A DNA stretch of 64,000 bases, taken from Climacteris rufus (lineage: Eukaryota > Chordata > Aves > Passeriformes > Climacteridae). The notes beneath the pieces are model-generated. The model saw only the letters and a list, made by a program, of their open reading frames with translations. It was not told where the DNA came from and made no database searches. Numbering within the stretch: position 1 is the stretch's first letter; each line of letters opens with the position of its first letter. The position numbers and the translations under genes were made by a program. Where the stretch lies: the NCBI GenBank assembly GCA_013398175.1, contig VZRZ01004355.1, forward strand, positions 98,869 through 162,868. The letters run 5' to 3'. Positions 25,593-36,850 of this stretch are shown in pieces.

Positions 25593-25629
25593 TCCTGCTT
25601 AAACACAACATTTTCCTGCTTAAACACAA
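25593..25629 (+). repeat. 21-bp tandem duplication
   Basis: TCCTGCTTAAACACAA occurs at 25593 and again at 25614, a period of 21 bp. A simple local duplication. Confidence 0.8.
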
Positions 25630-25839
25630 TTTCCATTAGTTATACCAAGTGCAAGGATCCATCTAATGCAAAGATCCATCCACATCATGTTGAATATAGA
25701 AAGTGTCAAAAAAAGCAATGCTGTCTTGCAGCCTTTGGATTTAAGTTTAGTGGTAGTTTTGGTGACTGCAAACTACCTGCTTTAGATTTTCTTCAACCCA
25801 TTTCATTGAACTTCTGATAACCTTCTTTATTACAAGCTG

Positions 25840-25845
25840 AGAAAG
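25840..25845. repeat. Target-site duplication AGAAAG, left
   Basis: Exact match to 26462-26467 on the other side of the 616-bp LTR; it fixes both ends of that element. Confidence 0.82.
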
Positions 25846-26461
25846 TAAAGATGCTTAACCCGGAGCTCTCGAGGTAGCTACAGCATCCTTTATGCGAGCG
25901 AAATCCCTGCTGGGATGAGTTGCAATGGTTCTACAACTCTCCCAAAGGACAGAGTTCTTGCTACCGCAGATGACCCATTTCTGCTGGCTCCTCTAGAAAT
26001 GAGAGTTACCCCAGGCGTGATGTTCTAGCGTCGGTGAGAATTAAAAGCTGCACAGAGGGCTCTTCTCTGGGATAATTGCTTTTTTATTATAAATCCAGTG
26101 TTGCGTTGTGAGGGTCCAGGGAAGGAGTCCGGAGACATCCAGGTGGCTGGATTAACCCAGGAGAAAGAGAGCAAGCGGAAGCTCTGCAGGCATCTTAAAG
26201 GGAGGTGGGACCATGGGACCACCCAATGGAAAGATGCATGGTTCAAAGTGACCAGTGGAGGGGAGAGCTTCCCAGGGCATAGCCATATATGGGACCTAAG
26301 GTATGGATACAGATAACACAAGGGAAATACGGGATTTCACCACAGCTCAGGCAGGGGGTTCAGATATTGGAGGGAGAAGGTTCAAGAGGGCATTGCCTTG
26401 GCTTTCTTCCCACCAATCCTGAAGCTCAAAAGCAGCAGCTTCTGCCAAGTACTCTGCTACA
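25846..26461 (-). mobile_element. Solo LTR, class II (ERVK/alpharetrovirus-like), 616 bp, copy 1
   Basis: Read on the minus strand, the LTR starts TGTAGCAGAG at 26461 and ends CATCTTTA at 25846. An exact 6-bp target duplication, AGAAAG, lies at 25840-25845 and 26462-26467. Six bases is typical of class II (ERVK and alpharetrovirus-like) integration, and the TGTAG start recalls avian alpharetroviral LTRs. On the minus strand an AATAAA lies at 26088-26083. A CCAAT box in inverted orientation is near 26220, with a weak TTTAAG-type TATA near 26190. A second copy of the same family is at 50447-51043. The 3' terminus is TA, not the usual CA, in both copies. No internal retroviral genes adjoin, so it is a solo LTR. 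Open frames inside are incidental. Confidence 0.88.
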
Positions 26462-27077
26462 AGAAAGGCTTCTCATTATTTAGAGAGTGGAGTTTAAATA
26501 CATTGATTTTCATATCTGTTTTTTAATTAATTTGAATCATCTATCCTCTCTCTCCATCAACATATGGACACAAATCTCTACCTGAAGTTAGAATTAACAT
26601 TCGACAAACTTGATAACAAACAAAATACAATCAGTGGACATCTGATTAGATTTTTGAAAGACTCACATTATCCTCATCTAGCATTAAAGTAAAATCTATT
26701 TGACAAACCCACCTCTACTGACTTAGATCTCTTTTTCCCTGTTAATTCTTGTTACTATTTATGCAAATAGCATATTTACATATCCATAGTCCGTATTCAT
26801 GGAGCATAATATCCTAAGAATATTGTAATTTAGCAAAAACTTGTGAAAAATAGTTACTTCCACCATTTTGTTAATGGTCTCCACACTGAAAAGTGTTGCC
26901 CATTTTCACTGTAAAAATAGCTAGTTTTCTCTGTTAGACAGTTTCAAGGACGAGATTTTGTAAACATAGCTATGTTGCTGTAAAAATTATCTTTTTACAT
27001 TCCTTTCCCATGGACACAGATCCTTTTGACGGACACTTCTTTTAACCACTGGAGTTAAAGACGGAAGTGTTAACTTT

Positions 27078-27245
27078 CTCCAATGATCTGTGATTTCTAA
27101 AAGTGTATATAAGAATTAAACGAAGGTGGGTTCTCCCCCTTCCGCCCTTTGCTCTGAACACGAGAACACAGCTCGGACTCCAGCTCTCATTATTTCTGCG
27201 TCTTCGGCTGATAAGCCGGGATAAGCCGTAATAACAGGCATCCCG
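27078..27245 (+). promoter_or_regulatory. CCAAT/TATA and CpG patch; possible decayed LTR promoter
   Basis: CCAAT at 27080-27084 is followed 20 bp later by TATATAAG at 27105-27112, then ATTAAA at 27115-27120. About nine CpG dinucleotides follow in the next 125 bp, in a neighbourhood where CpG is rare. This order (CCAAT, TATA, polyadenylation signal, GC-rich segment) is what a compact LTR looks like, but I could not find TG/CA ends or a target duplication. A 10-bp direct repeat, GATAAGCCG(G/T), at 27210-27229 lies within it. It could instead be a small host promoter or chance. Confidence 0.35.
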
Positions 27246-27414
27246 GTAATAGAAAAGTAATGTATAACCTGTTAAGCAATGCATTACAGACCTTTCCTTT
27301 TTACATCGCAATTAAATTTTTTCCATTTCATTGGTGGTAGGAAGCCGTTAATGCCTACAGGCATGACCAATAGAAAGTGTATGTAAGTAATTCCTAATCA
27401 GGATTTCCATTACT

Positions 27415-27445
27415 TGATTTATTTTATCTTATTTTATTTTATTGT
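27415..27445 (+). repeat. TTTTA-type simple repeat
   Basis: ATTTTATCTTATTTTATTTTATT pattern, a degenerate pentanucleotide repeat on the plus strand. Confidence 0.75.
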
Positions 27446-27494
27446 TTTAACTGTGGCTAACAGGAGGTATCAGTCAACTATTGCCACTCTGGGC

Positions 27495-27551
27495 AAGAAG
27501 AAGAAGGAAGAAGCAGAAAAAGCAGGAGGGGGAGGAGGAGGAGAAGAAGAA
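27495..27551 (+). repeat. Purine-rich GAA/GGA tract
   Basis: Fifty-seven bases, almost all A or G (GAA, GGA and AGA units with two C interruptions). It could adopt a triplex (H-DNA) structure on supercoiling, which is inference. It generates an acidic, glycine-rich spurious frame that should not be read as a protein. Confidence 0.75.
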
Positions 27552-29641
27552 TTATTATCTGGATACAGACACCATACCTGTCAAAACCCATGCAAGTTGT
27601 CACAACAGCTATTATTGCTGCAGAGACTGAATAGATTATTTTTTTTCTTTTAAAGTGCATCTTTGGCTCCTTCAATATATATTTTGCTTAAGTTTCAGGG
27701 TCCGAGACATGAAAAACATTAGGTCCTCAACTTTGGTAAATCGTTCAAGTCCTTGACACTGAGGAAAAGGGAACAAAGTGAAGTCCACTAGAAGGTGTCC
27801 ACAAAGAACATCAGTGTTCTAGATATCTCATTAAATCATGAAAGAGACAGCATCTCACATTTTAGTCTCCAAAAATGCCAAGTCTAGGGCATTCACGTGA
27901 CTGCATACAATTTTCCAAAACACACATGGATGAAAGGGGGAAAATATCTGCTTATTTATTTATCTTGGATAAGTGCAGCTCAGGCTCTGAAGTGATTTTT
28001 TCAAACAAGCTTTTTTTTGTTGGATATTTTTGTATAACTTTATTAGATGCCTTCTCCTCTACCCTTTCTTACTCTGTCATAGGCAAATTCTCTTTGATCA
28101 GGTTCTTTTAGATATTTAGATATTTTTAGGTATATATCTAGGATTCAGTTGGTCACACATCACACAAACATTCTTTTGCTAATGTGATAATGTGAATTAT
28201 ATAAACATTTGCTTTGTTTTAGTGTACTGTAACATTGTTTATCTGTTGTTAAAATGTAGCTTGGCAACAGTAGGGAATCTTTGCTCTAGCTGCTGTGGTA
28301 TGAATTGGGTTAAAACTTCTGTAGAAGGAGAAGGTGGTAACTTGCTTGAGATGGTTGAGCATAGGTAATTGCAAGGTGTTTTCAGAGAACACATTAAGGA
28401 AGCAGGGAGAGAAGAAAGGACAGAGGGTGCCATCGCAAATATAGAAGGCTGTGTAGCACTAGCAGAGTGCTACTTGACATAGACTCTCTTGTTCTGTTGC
28501 TGTAACTTTCCCTTCAGTGCAGCTCACATGTACTATTACTTTAGTGTACAAGAACCTACCGATCTTCTTCCGGTTTCCACAGAGAGTAATTTCAAAGATG
28601 TTAAAGTGGCTGGGTACACAACCAGTCCTTCAATTTTCCAGTCTAATGGTATAAGATCTTACACCTAGCAGCATGCCCAGTCCTTGTGAAAAGCCTAGAT
28701 TGATTTTGGAAACTTCTCTCAAAGCTGATGAGTCCCTAAAAGAAATCTTACAACATCATCCTGGTCACTCAGACAATCACCGATAGCATCTGTGGAGTTG
28801 TGTCCTGTGCCTACCTTTTAAAACGTTGAGCTCCACATAGAAAGCTTCTCAAGGCTTTCATTTTGGAAGTTTCCTCACTCTGGGTGGAATTTCCTTCATA
28901 GATTCAGAAAAAGGCATGGAATGTGTCTGATACCTATCAAATTCTTCTCTCTAAATTCCTGGGTTCTTATAGTTTAAAATGACGTTGTTTATGGTTCAGT
29001 GAAGATCCATAACCCACTGTAGGCATTTCTGAGTCAGCAAACCTCATAACACCATTCACAATAAACAGGTTCTGACACTGATTCCACTCCAAACACTTTG
29101 TATGAAATTCAAATGGTAAATAATATTTTTTTTTTTGCACATATTCTTATTCTGCCGCTACAGAAGAGACTCACATTAATTCACCTGCTTTGTTGACAAC
29201 GTTTTCCAAGTCTTACAGAGTAAAACCAATTTTGATTATGCATTTTGGATTATAAATATAATTAATAGATTTTTTTCTAAAGACGCTACATAATTCTGTA
29301 CTATAAAGCTGAAGTGTAATTTTTAAAACAGAGATGGCAAGTTTAAAAATTGCTCCATTATTACTAGATTATGTGATCTGACCAAATGTTTGCTGTCAAG
29401 GCTATTAATCAAGGTAGAAAGAATGGCACTGTACAATTACACAAGTACAGGTGAATTTTTTTGCTCTATTATTATTTTTGCTTTAAATACTGCAGGTGAC
29501 AACCACACAACATGTATCATTGTCTAGTTAAGTGATTTTAGGGGTTCAGTAGCATCCCATCCCTAGGGAAGTGAATTAGATGACCAGATGATTTATTTGG
29601 GGGTTAGTCACTGTGCATGTGGTTTTCAGAGCATCCCTACT

Positions 29642-29706
29642 AAAAAAAAAAAAAAAAAAAAAANNNNNNNNNNNNNNNNNNNNNNNNNNNNNAAAAAAAA
29701 AAAAAA
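29642..29706. other. Assembly gap inside a poly-A tract
   Basis: Twenty-two A are followed by 29 N (29664-29692) and then 14 A. The sequencer or assembler failed inside a homopolymer, so the true length is unknown. No transposon body with a recognisable 3' end was identified upstream of the A tract. Confidence 0.95.
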
Positions 29707-30171
29707 CAGAAAGCAAAATCCAAAGGAAATGAAACAGTGATTTTTTTTCATTTAAATAAATGGAAGATATTTTTCATAGAACAATGGTTTGTAAGTGCCA
29801 TCAGAAGAGCAGGAAAGGGACAACAAGCTTCAATCCGGCTGCACACAACCCTGAAAAAAGGCAGGAACTGTATTAGAAATCCAAGTTTATGCCTTTCTTA
29901 AAATCATTTTAATAAAGTTCCATTGGTACAATGGCCTCAACAATTGCAGAGATCTTTTCTAAAGGGACAAGAATACCACATACACTGGCAGGAGAAAAAC
30001 ATAAAATAACACCTGGAACCTTAAATCCCATTCAGGTTCCTGGTTTGAAGCAGTCTGATAGAGTAAACCTCCCCAAAAAGAGAGGCAGTAAAATAGATGA
30101 AAAACAATAAAATATGCATTGAAATGAAAACAGAAAAACATGAGAAAAAAATGCAGCTGTGTTTTGCTACT

Positions 30172-30199
30172 TCTGTGATAAAAACTCTGTGATAAAAAC
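30172..30199 (+). repeat. 14-bp perfect tandem duplication
   Basis: TCTGTGATAAAAAC occurs twice with no spacer. Being exact, it is likely recent slippage. Confidence 0.9.
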
Positions 30200-33108
30200 T
30201 ATGAAGTCCTGCATGATCATATTCTAAAACATGCTTCAGTACTGAAGAATAACTTGAAAGAACTAACAGAAAGATAATGATAAGCCAAAAGCAATAAGTT
30301 CATGGAACAATTCAAATTACCTTGTTGTATCTACAATTCTTTGAGGTTTACTAAAGAAAACAGTATCTGGTACTCTATTTATACCCCAGTGATCTTTCTT
30401 CTCAAAATTAAAAGTTCTTGTTTTCCTTTGTGACATTCTAAACCTGACAACTTACTGATTCTAGTATAAGCATGCATTTTTCAATTCCCAGATTCTAGAC
30501 TAGGTAAAAAGCAGTCTAAAAAAATTTCAGAAATAAAACATAGACCATTTTCTGAATAAACTAGGGAATTTATTTGCATAGACATCCAAAGCTGTGTACC
30601 AGTTTGTTAAAATCTTTTTTTGCTGTTAAAAATATTATTGCCTGTATTTTATTCTAGTACACCAAATTGTTTTACTTATTAACCTCTATCTCACTCAGAA
30701 TTATTTCAATTCAATAGTACAAAAGTTCTGTACAGAAATCAAATTGTGTCTTCTACAAATATTTTATAAATAGGTATATTACATATATATATGAACTTAC
30801 TACTGCAGAGATGTTAACAAACCTCTCTAGGAATAAAGGGTGTTTATTTAGTAAAAATAAGAGTGGGACTATAAACTCTGACACTTCAACCACTTTAACT
30901 CAGGACAAATAAGCTAGACCTTCTCTCAGATATTTAACAAGGTTTTGCCTATGAAGTATTTCCAACAAAAGAATTTCAAATTAGTTTTTCATACTAATTT
31001 GATTTTTTAGTCTCACTGATATAGTAAGCAAATCTAAAATCTGGATATTCAACTGAATTGGAGGATTAAGTAAATTAATATATAAGTATTCTATACAGCA
31101 AAGGTCTACAAGCATTTATTCATTTATTTGTTTTATTCATAGTCTCTCTGTCCTAAACTTTGAACTGAAGCTTTGTCATCCCAGATATTAGTTTTACAAC
31201 TGCATGAATGCCAGCAATTTTTATTTAAATTTAATTTTTCCTGACAGCATTTTCACAGCATTAAGAACTATTTTATGGTTCTATAAATATTTTACATGTT
31301 TTATAATAATATTTCCTAATGATGTATTTCTTATGTGCTCTCCATTTTTCCACAAAGCTTTTATGTACATCCTTGGTGTGGGCTTACCCACATTTGTCTC
31401 CTCAGGTCGGGAGCTAGTTTAGTGGCAGTATTACACTAAATGACAGAATAGGACATATTGATGTCAAATTATTAGACTGGAAACAAGCTTGAAGATGCCT
31501 AGAGAGAATCTACAGCACTACATCTGGATAATTGCTCTTTTGAGAAGAGTTATTTGACAACCCTTCAATAGAATGGTTTCTGGAAACAGCTCAAAGTTAT
31601 TAAGCAGAACAAACACTAGCCAACCCTCCACAGAACAGGACTTACTTTTGTTTGTTTGTTTTTCTCTACTCTGCAGACATGACGAAAGAAGCTACAATTA
31701 CCCAGGTGGGAATACATGGCATGCAGAAAACAAAATATCTACTTGGTACAGATTTTGTATATCTATAGAAGTTAGGTATCTATCTTGGCACAATCATGGT
31801 TACTTTTTCACATAGTAAGAACTTGTAAGAAAGATGCAGAATGGATTCTGACAAGTTTTACAAACACTAACAAATACCAGTTTCACAGAAAGTTAGATTT
31901 AGATTCAAAAAGCATGCAAATCAGAATTACATAAAACTCTCACTATAGCAAGCACATCCTTAACTTTCCTGATGGATTTATATTTCTTTTAATTTTGCTT
32001 CAGTACTTTAGAAAATACATTTGAACTGAAGAAAATGTCTACTGAGTTTTTTGAAAAAAGATTTCACCTTTTTTTTTTTAATAGGAAGTGAATTCCTATT
32101 AAAATTTACAGAAAACTTTAGTAGCATAGGTAAATAAAATGCATGCATGATTCATGCAGGTTTCTTCCACCATCAAAAAATATTAGAATCTTCATTTTCT
32201 CCCTCTCAGGAAACTGTTCATCTCTTCTTTCCTATTGGCATGGTTCAATATGAGTGGCTAATCGGTAAGTAACTGGATATCCAAATCTCCCACTTCCGTA
32301 GATGATCCCCTAGCCATGAAGTTAGATCATACTCATTTTTACTGTTCAGACACAAGCACTTTATGAGATGAGGCAGAAATCTAATGGGACAGATTGAAAG
32401 AATTCCGTTGAAAAACCAACAGAGCCAAAGCCAAGACAAATTGGGATACTCTTTAAAATGAGGTATATTACTACGTATATAAAGAGAAAGACATTGAAAT
32501 AAAAATTCACCTGTCCTGGAATTAGTGCTAAAATTTCTGATAATTTAAGCAAGAAGTGGCACAATCTCTCTAAAAATGTTTTGGCTCATATTCAAAACTT
32601 TTGGAAAATTCAGTCTTAGCTTACATTTAGTTCCAGGATGACAGAAAACTCGTCCTAGTAGCAGAATAATTTACTTCATTTATTTTATATCACATTACAT
32701 TGTAGTCAGCGTGGTTGGTCATGTCCAATGATGTCATCACTTGCAATAATGATGACCATACAACAGAGCATGGGGACAGTTGTCATTCACCATTTTTAAT
32801 GGAACATATTCTAAGCAACTCTTCAACTCACATGACTGTCTCCAGTCATTTAGCTCTACTGAGCAGCCTAACTCAATGGCAATTATAGTACTTGGAAATG
32901 GAAAAATCACTTGTTTTCTCTGTTTTATAGCACACAGACAAACAAAAGTAATAGCTGCAGTCAATGAGAGCAAAGGAGTAATATACGAAATTTGAAAAGT
33001 CTCTTTGCAGGTTTCTTTTCCTCCTATGTTGAAGGAAGCTCAGCCCATAATTTTTCAGATTTAAGTCAATCAGAAAAATAAGCAAAATAAACCACAGAAT
33101 TCATGAAA

Positions 33109-33114
33109 CACATT
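33109..33114. repeat. Target-site duplication CACATT, left
   Basis: Exact match to 33786-33791. It defines the ends of the 671-bp LTR. Confidence 0.78.
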
Positions 33115-33785
33115 TGTCATGGTGACCGCTGGCCGCCCGGTGGCCTGGGCAGACAACAAGGTTGGTGTCCCAGCAGTGTGGACAAGCCCAACCCCTGTCA
33201 GCAGCTGGCAGTGCTGTCTGCAGGAGGCTCCAAGGAGAACTGGCAGCAGTGAGGTGCTGCTAGGCAACAAAGGCAAGAGCAAAGGATGAGAGAGGGCCTT
33301 CTCTTTGCCTACAGTCCCAACTTTATTCAACCCTCAAGGGGGCAGAAGGTCTGGCTAGAAGGGAGGAGAGGAAGAAAAGGCAGCGGGGGGAGTGGATACA
33401 GTGACTTTTAAACCGGGGAGGAGAGAGAGAGAGGGGAGCAAAGGAGCAAACCAATAGGGAGATGACAAGGGACCAATTACAGAGGGTTGGGGGAGGAACA
33501 CATTTGAATCAACCAGTTACAGACTGAGCAGAACAGAACTTTCCAGAGCTTCATACATAACCAACGAACTGCATTATTAAACATGAAGAACTGAACCAAT
33601 GGAGATAAGGGAACACAGAAACTTCTGGAACAGAGGGAGGAGATGCTGCAGGAGTGCCACCCAGTGGGGAACAGCCCTAGACTTGGGCCTCGCCCTTGGA
33701 TCTGCCCTCAAGGTCGGAGTCCTGGGCGGAGAAATCCACCCACTTGATGTCATTCAGCCCCATGGTGGGCTGGGCCACCGCAACA
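33115..33785 (-). mobile_element. Solo LTR, 671 bp, with 6-bp TSD
   Basis: On the minus strand the element starts TGTTGCGGTGGCC at 33785 and ends GGTCACCATGACA at 33115, giving TG...CA ends. The exact 6-bp duplication CACATT flanks it at 33109-33114 and 33786-33791. On the minus strand there is a TTTAAAAG TATA-like box at 33412-33405 and AATAAA at 33327-33322, about 80 bp downstream. That spacing fits a TATA, cap, R, polyadenylation order. CCAAT motifs lie upstream near 33450, 33473 and 33596. It is much richer in G+C than its flanks. It is not obviously the same family as the 616/597-bp pair. The 6-bp footprint suggests class II. No internal retroviral sequence adjoins it. Confidence 0.83.
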
Positions 33786-33791
33786 CACATT

Positions 33792-35809
33792 TTCCTATTT
33801 CAAGTCTACATTTTCCCCTCTTTTTCTCATAGTATAATTTCAAACGGTTTGTAGGGCATCTTTATGAATAACCACTTTGGGCACTGCATAACTAAATGGA
33901 ATTAGCATCAAGAAGAACAACAGTGAAAAAAATCAAGACATTATTCTGAAGAAAAAAGTATTTGGATTACTAAGACCTTGAAGAAATCTGTTATCTCTAC
34001 CTACCTCTCACCACCTGCACCTCCAACCAACAGGGTACAAAACTTGGCAAGAACCAAAAAGATATTTGATTTCTACCAAAACAGCTAATTCTAGTTATCT
34101 CTGTTTAGTGATGAGAATGGATTTAAAGTGGAAATAGTGGTTCTGAAGAAGATTGGATTTTTCCTGTTCGGAAATGAATGTTAAATGGAGGTATTTGGCC
34201 ATCATTACTCAATGCATTTTTTCTGCATTCTGCCCATATTCATTCTGAAATGAGGTTAAGATATGAATGGACTATCTCTGTTTGTGAAGGATAAGTGTAA
34301 AAATATTATTTCTGAAACTGAAAGTGATGTCATAAGAATAATTACCTGAATTGTATAAGCTACCAGGGCTTGAAGAAAACAGAAAATTGCAATAAAGTAA
34401 ATATTATGTTCATGAAAAAATTATAACATAATTTATTACTGTGTTTTGTATTGGAAATTAATTAACAATTACTGTGGGACAGCAAGCATACAGTAATAAT
34501 AGCACATGTAACTCATATTACTTGACAATTTACACATGAAGAAAGAGACCTTAAGGCCATCCAAAGTCCTCTTCTATATCCTCCAGTGGCTGGCCACACA
34601 AAAGTGGTGATTACAGCTCAGAAAGACTTTTCAAATTCATTCTGAAACCTGTTTATGATTGATTGTCATTAATACTACATTGAGTGCTTGCAATGTATTT
34701 TAATATTGTATTGATAGATGTACTCTGAACTGATCAATACTGCAGGTTACTTGTATTTACAGGTGTTATAATTGACATAAATAGTAAAGCAGTTGTTTTT
34801 AAGCACATAATCTTCCCAAGCTATCCAGAAAAAATCTCACTTACTTTCACATGGTTTGCACAAAACAGTAAGAAAGTAAATATCAAGTTCAAAAGGTGCC
34901 ACTCGATTCTTCTAGTGACTGACCAGAAGGACATTTATTGAAAAACTCTGATACATTAAAAATAGACATCATAGCAGCAATTAAATTTAGTAGCTGTTTA
35001 TTTGGACAAGGAGAGGCCTCATTCTACCCTGAAGAAATGTTCTAAGAAATTGGTGTAGTCCAGCTATAGTCTTACCTCAGTAAATGCTACCATTGGGAAG
35101 CCAGGCAAACCACATGCTGTATCCTGACCAGCTGCAGTAGAGATCAATAGGAGAATTTTTATATTGCCCTACGATCTAACACTGTCACATAGCTGTCCTT
35201 CACCTTTCTTTCTCATGAATTGAAACTTCCCTAAAGCAGTCTACAGAAATTTTTATTTCCTTTCTTTTACATGTAGGGTAAAACCACCTCTATTCATGTA
35301 GAAAAATTTTGTATTTTATATCAGTCTTTCATATTTCATTTTCTGCATCAAAGCTTCAGTTAAAAATAAACATATACAGCCTCTTAAATGTTTACTTTTT
35401 ACTTTTTTTTTCATGACACATTAAGGAGCTTCTACCAAAATTATGGCTTTAGTAAGTATTTCAGATTTATTGTGACCTAAAACTGACAGAGGTAGACAGA
35501 GGGAAAAATGGGGAGGGATTCCACTTTCAGCTGCAGAGCTTTGTTCTGTTAATAGCAGTTCTGGTCTTTAGAAATATTACTTTTGTAAGAGATCTTAAAT
35601 CAGAACCATGAACCATGTTTCCAGACTTCAGTTGTCAACAAAAAGGAAATTATTTCTCATTTGGTGAATCAACAGCACATTAACAAAAAGAGACAATCTT
35701 GCCTAGACATACAGTAGGCAGAATTATCTCTGATAGTAAGATTTTAAAACATTTTTTGTCATTGGGTAAACTAATAGTAATGGAAATAAAATTAATCATA
35801 AAAGTATTA
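33792..35809. other. AT-rich non-coding DNA, no gene seen
   Basis: Nothing recognisable. A phrase near 34547 (GAGACCTTAAGGCCATCCAAAG) resembles a CR1 3' tip but is too short and diverged to call. Confidence 0.5.
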
Positions 35810-36850
35810 TTTGGAAGGCACCTCTAGTCCACATTCCTGCTCATTTAGTCCATCAGCAATTCAAGTCAGCTGGGGCCGTATCTAACAAAGTCTTGAAAAG
35901 CTCTGGGATCAAGACACCACTACCTGTTCCACTGCAGCACTGGTCTACTGTGCAAATGCTTTTTCCTGATGTCCAACATGAACCTCCCAAAGTGCAACCT
36001 GAGACTATTGTCACTCACTTACCATTTGGCACTGAAGAGGAGTGTTGGTGTCTGCCACCTTTGTCACACTTTCAAGTAGCTATAGGCCACCCTTGTAGGC
36101 TTCTCTTCTCTAGAATAAAAATACCCACTTTCCTTAACCTCTCCTTGAGCTGGGAGCCACATCTGGACACAGTAATCCAAGTGTGTCTTCATCAGTGTCA
36201 TGTAGAGAGTAACTCCCTTCAAAGGTACTAGCCATGCTCACCCTAAGGAGCTCTAGTACATGGTTTGCCTTTTTTAAGATCAGACTACATTGTTGATTCA
36301 TATTCAGCTTGACACCTACAAGTATATTCAGTTCCTTAGCAGCAGCAGCACTGTTTCTCAGACCGTCAGTTCCCAGCCTGTATTGCATGGATTATTCTAT
36401 TGCTGGCACAGAACTTTGCATTTCATCTGTGCTGAAATTAGGGTATTTCTGTTTTCCAAACTCTCAAGTTTCCCGAGTTCTCTCTGAATTGAAGCTTTAC
36501 AGTTTGGTATGTCAGCCATTTCACCCCATTTGCTGTCATCCCAAGAGCACACTGCTTCTTACCAGCAACCAAGTAGATGTTCAATCAATGATTACTACAT
36601 TTTATGTATGAAGATCCAGCCAATGTTCAGTCCACTTAATTATGCTTATTTCCAGTACATACTTCATGAACGTCCAAGTGAAAATACTGTGGCAGATGGT
36701 GTAAGAAATCTAACTAAAATTAAGGTATATTACATGCACCACTTTTTCTGCTTCCTCTTCCTCATTTCAATGTAGAAAGCAATTACGTCAAGCATGATTT
36801 AGCCTTCGTAAGTCCATGCTGGCTATTCCTGACTATCTGCTTGCCCAGAC
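35810..36850 (-). mobile_element. Long decayed CR1 LINE, antisense
   Basis: Read from high to low coordinates this is a CR1 3' half. Near 36795-36835 the plus strand has GCATGATTTAGCCTTCGTAA followed by CCATGCTGGCT. This is the complement of the reverse-transcriptase segment before the 'kinase-like' CR1 block. Near 36490-36545 is the counterpart of the 'ttggtgtcatc' segment. Near 36130-36390 a minus-strand frame contains YRLGTDGLR, then NMNQQCSLILKKANHVL, matching the CR1 'MSQQC-LAAKKAN' block. Near 35950 is the terminal 'cctgatgtccaacatgaacctcc', and near 35811 the 3' UTR (TTGGAAGGCACCTCTAGTCC). Frames are broken many times, so it is a fossil. Its 5' limit is uncertain and might reach about 36960. 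Confidence 0.82.

Larger units (their letters stand above)
26468..33108. other. Non-coding DNA with a CpG patch, purine tract and assembly gap
   Basis: No gene seen. Landmarks, listed separately, are the CpG/TATA patch at 27078-27245, the purine-rich tract at 27495-27551, the N gap at 29664-29692 and a 14-bp tandem duplication at 30172-30199. The rest is AT-rich and unassigned. Confidence 0.5.

Noticed and set aside
27414..27653. Frame encoding a Lys/Glu/Gly-rich peptide
   Set aside because: It is a translation of the purine-rich simple repeat at 27495-27551.
34540..34640. CR1 3' tip
   Set aside because: A single short resemblance (GAGACCTTAAGGCCATCC) without the adjoining CR1 blocks.
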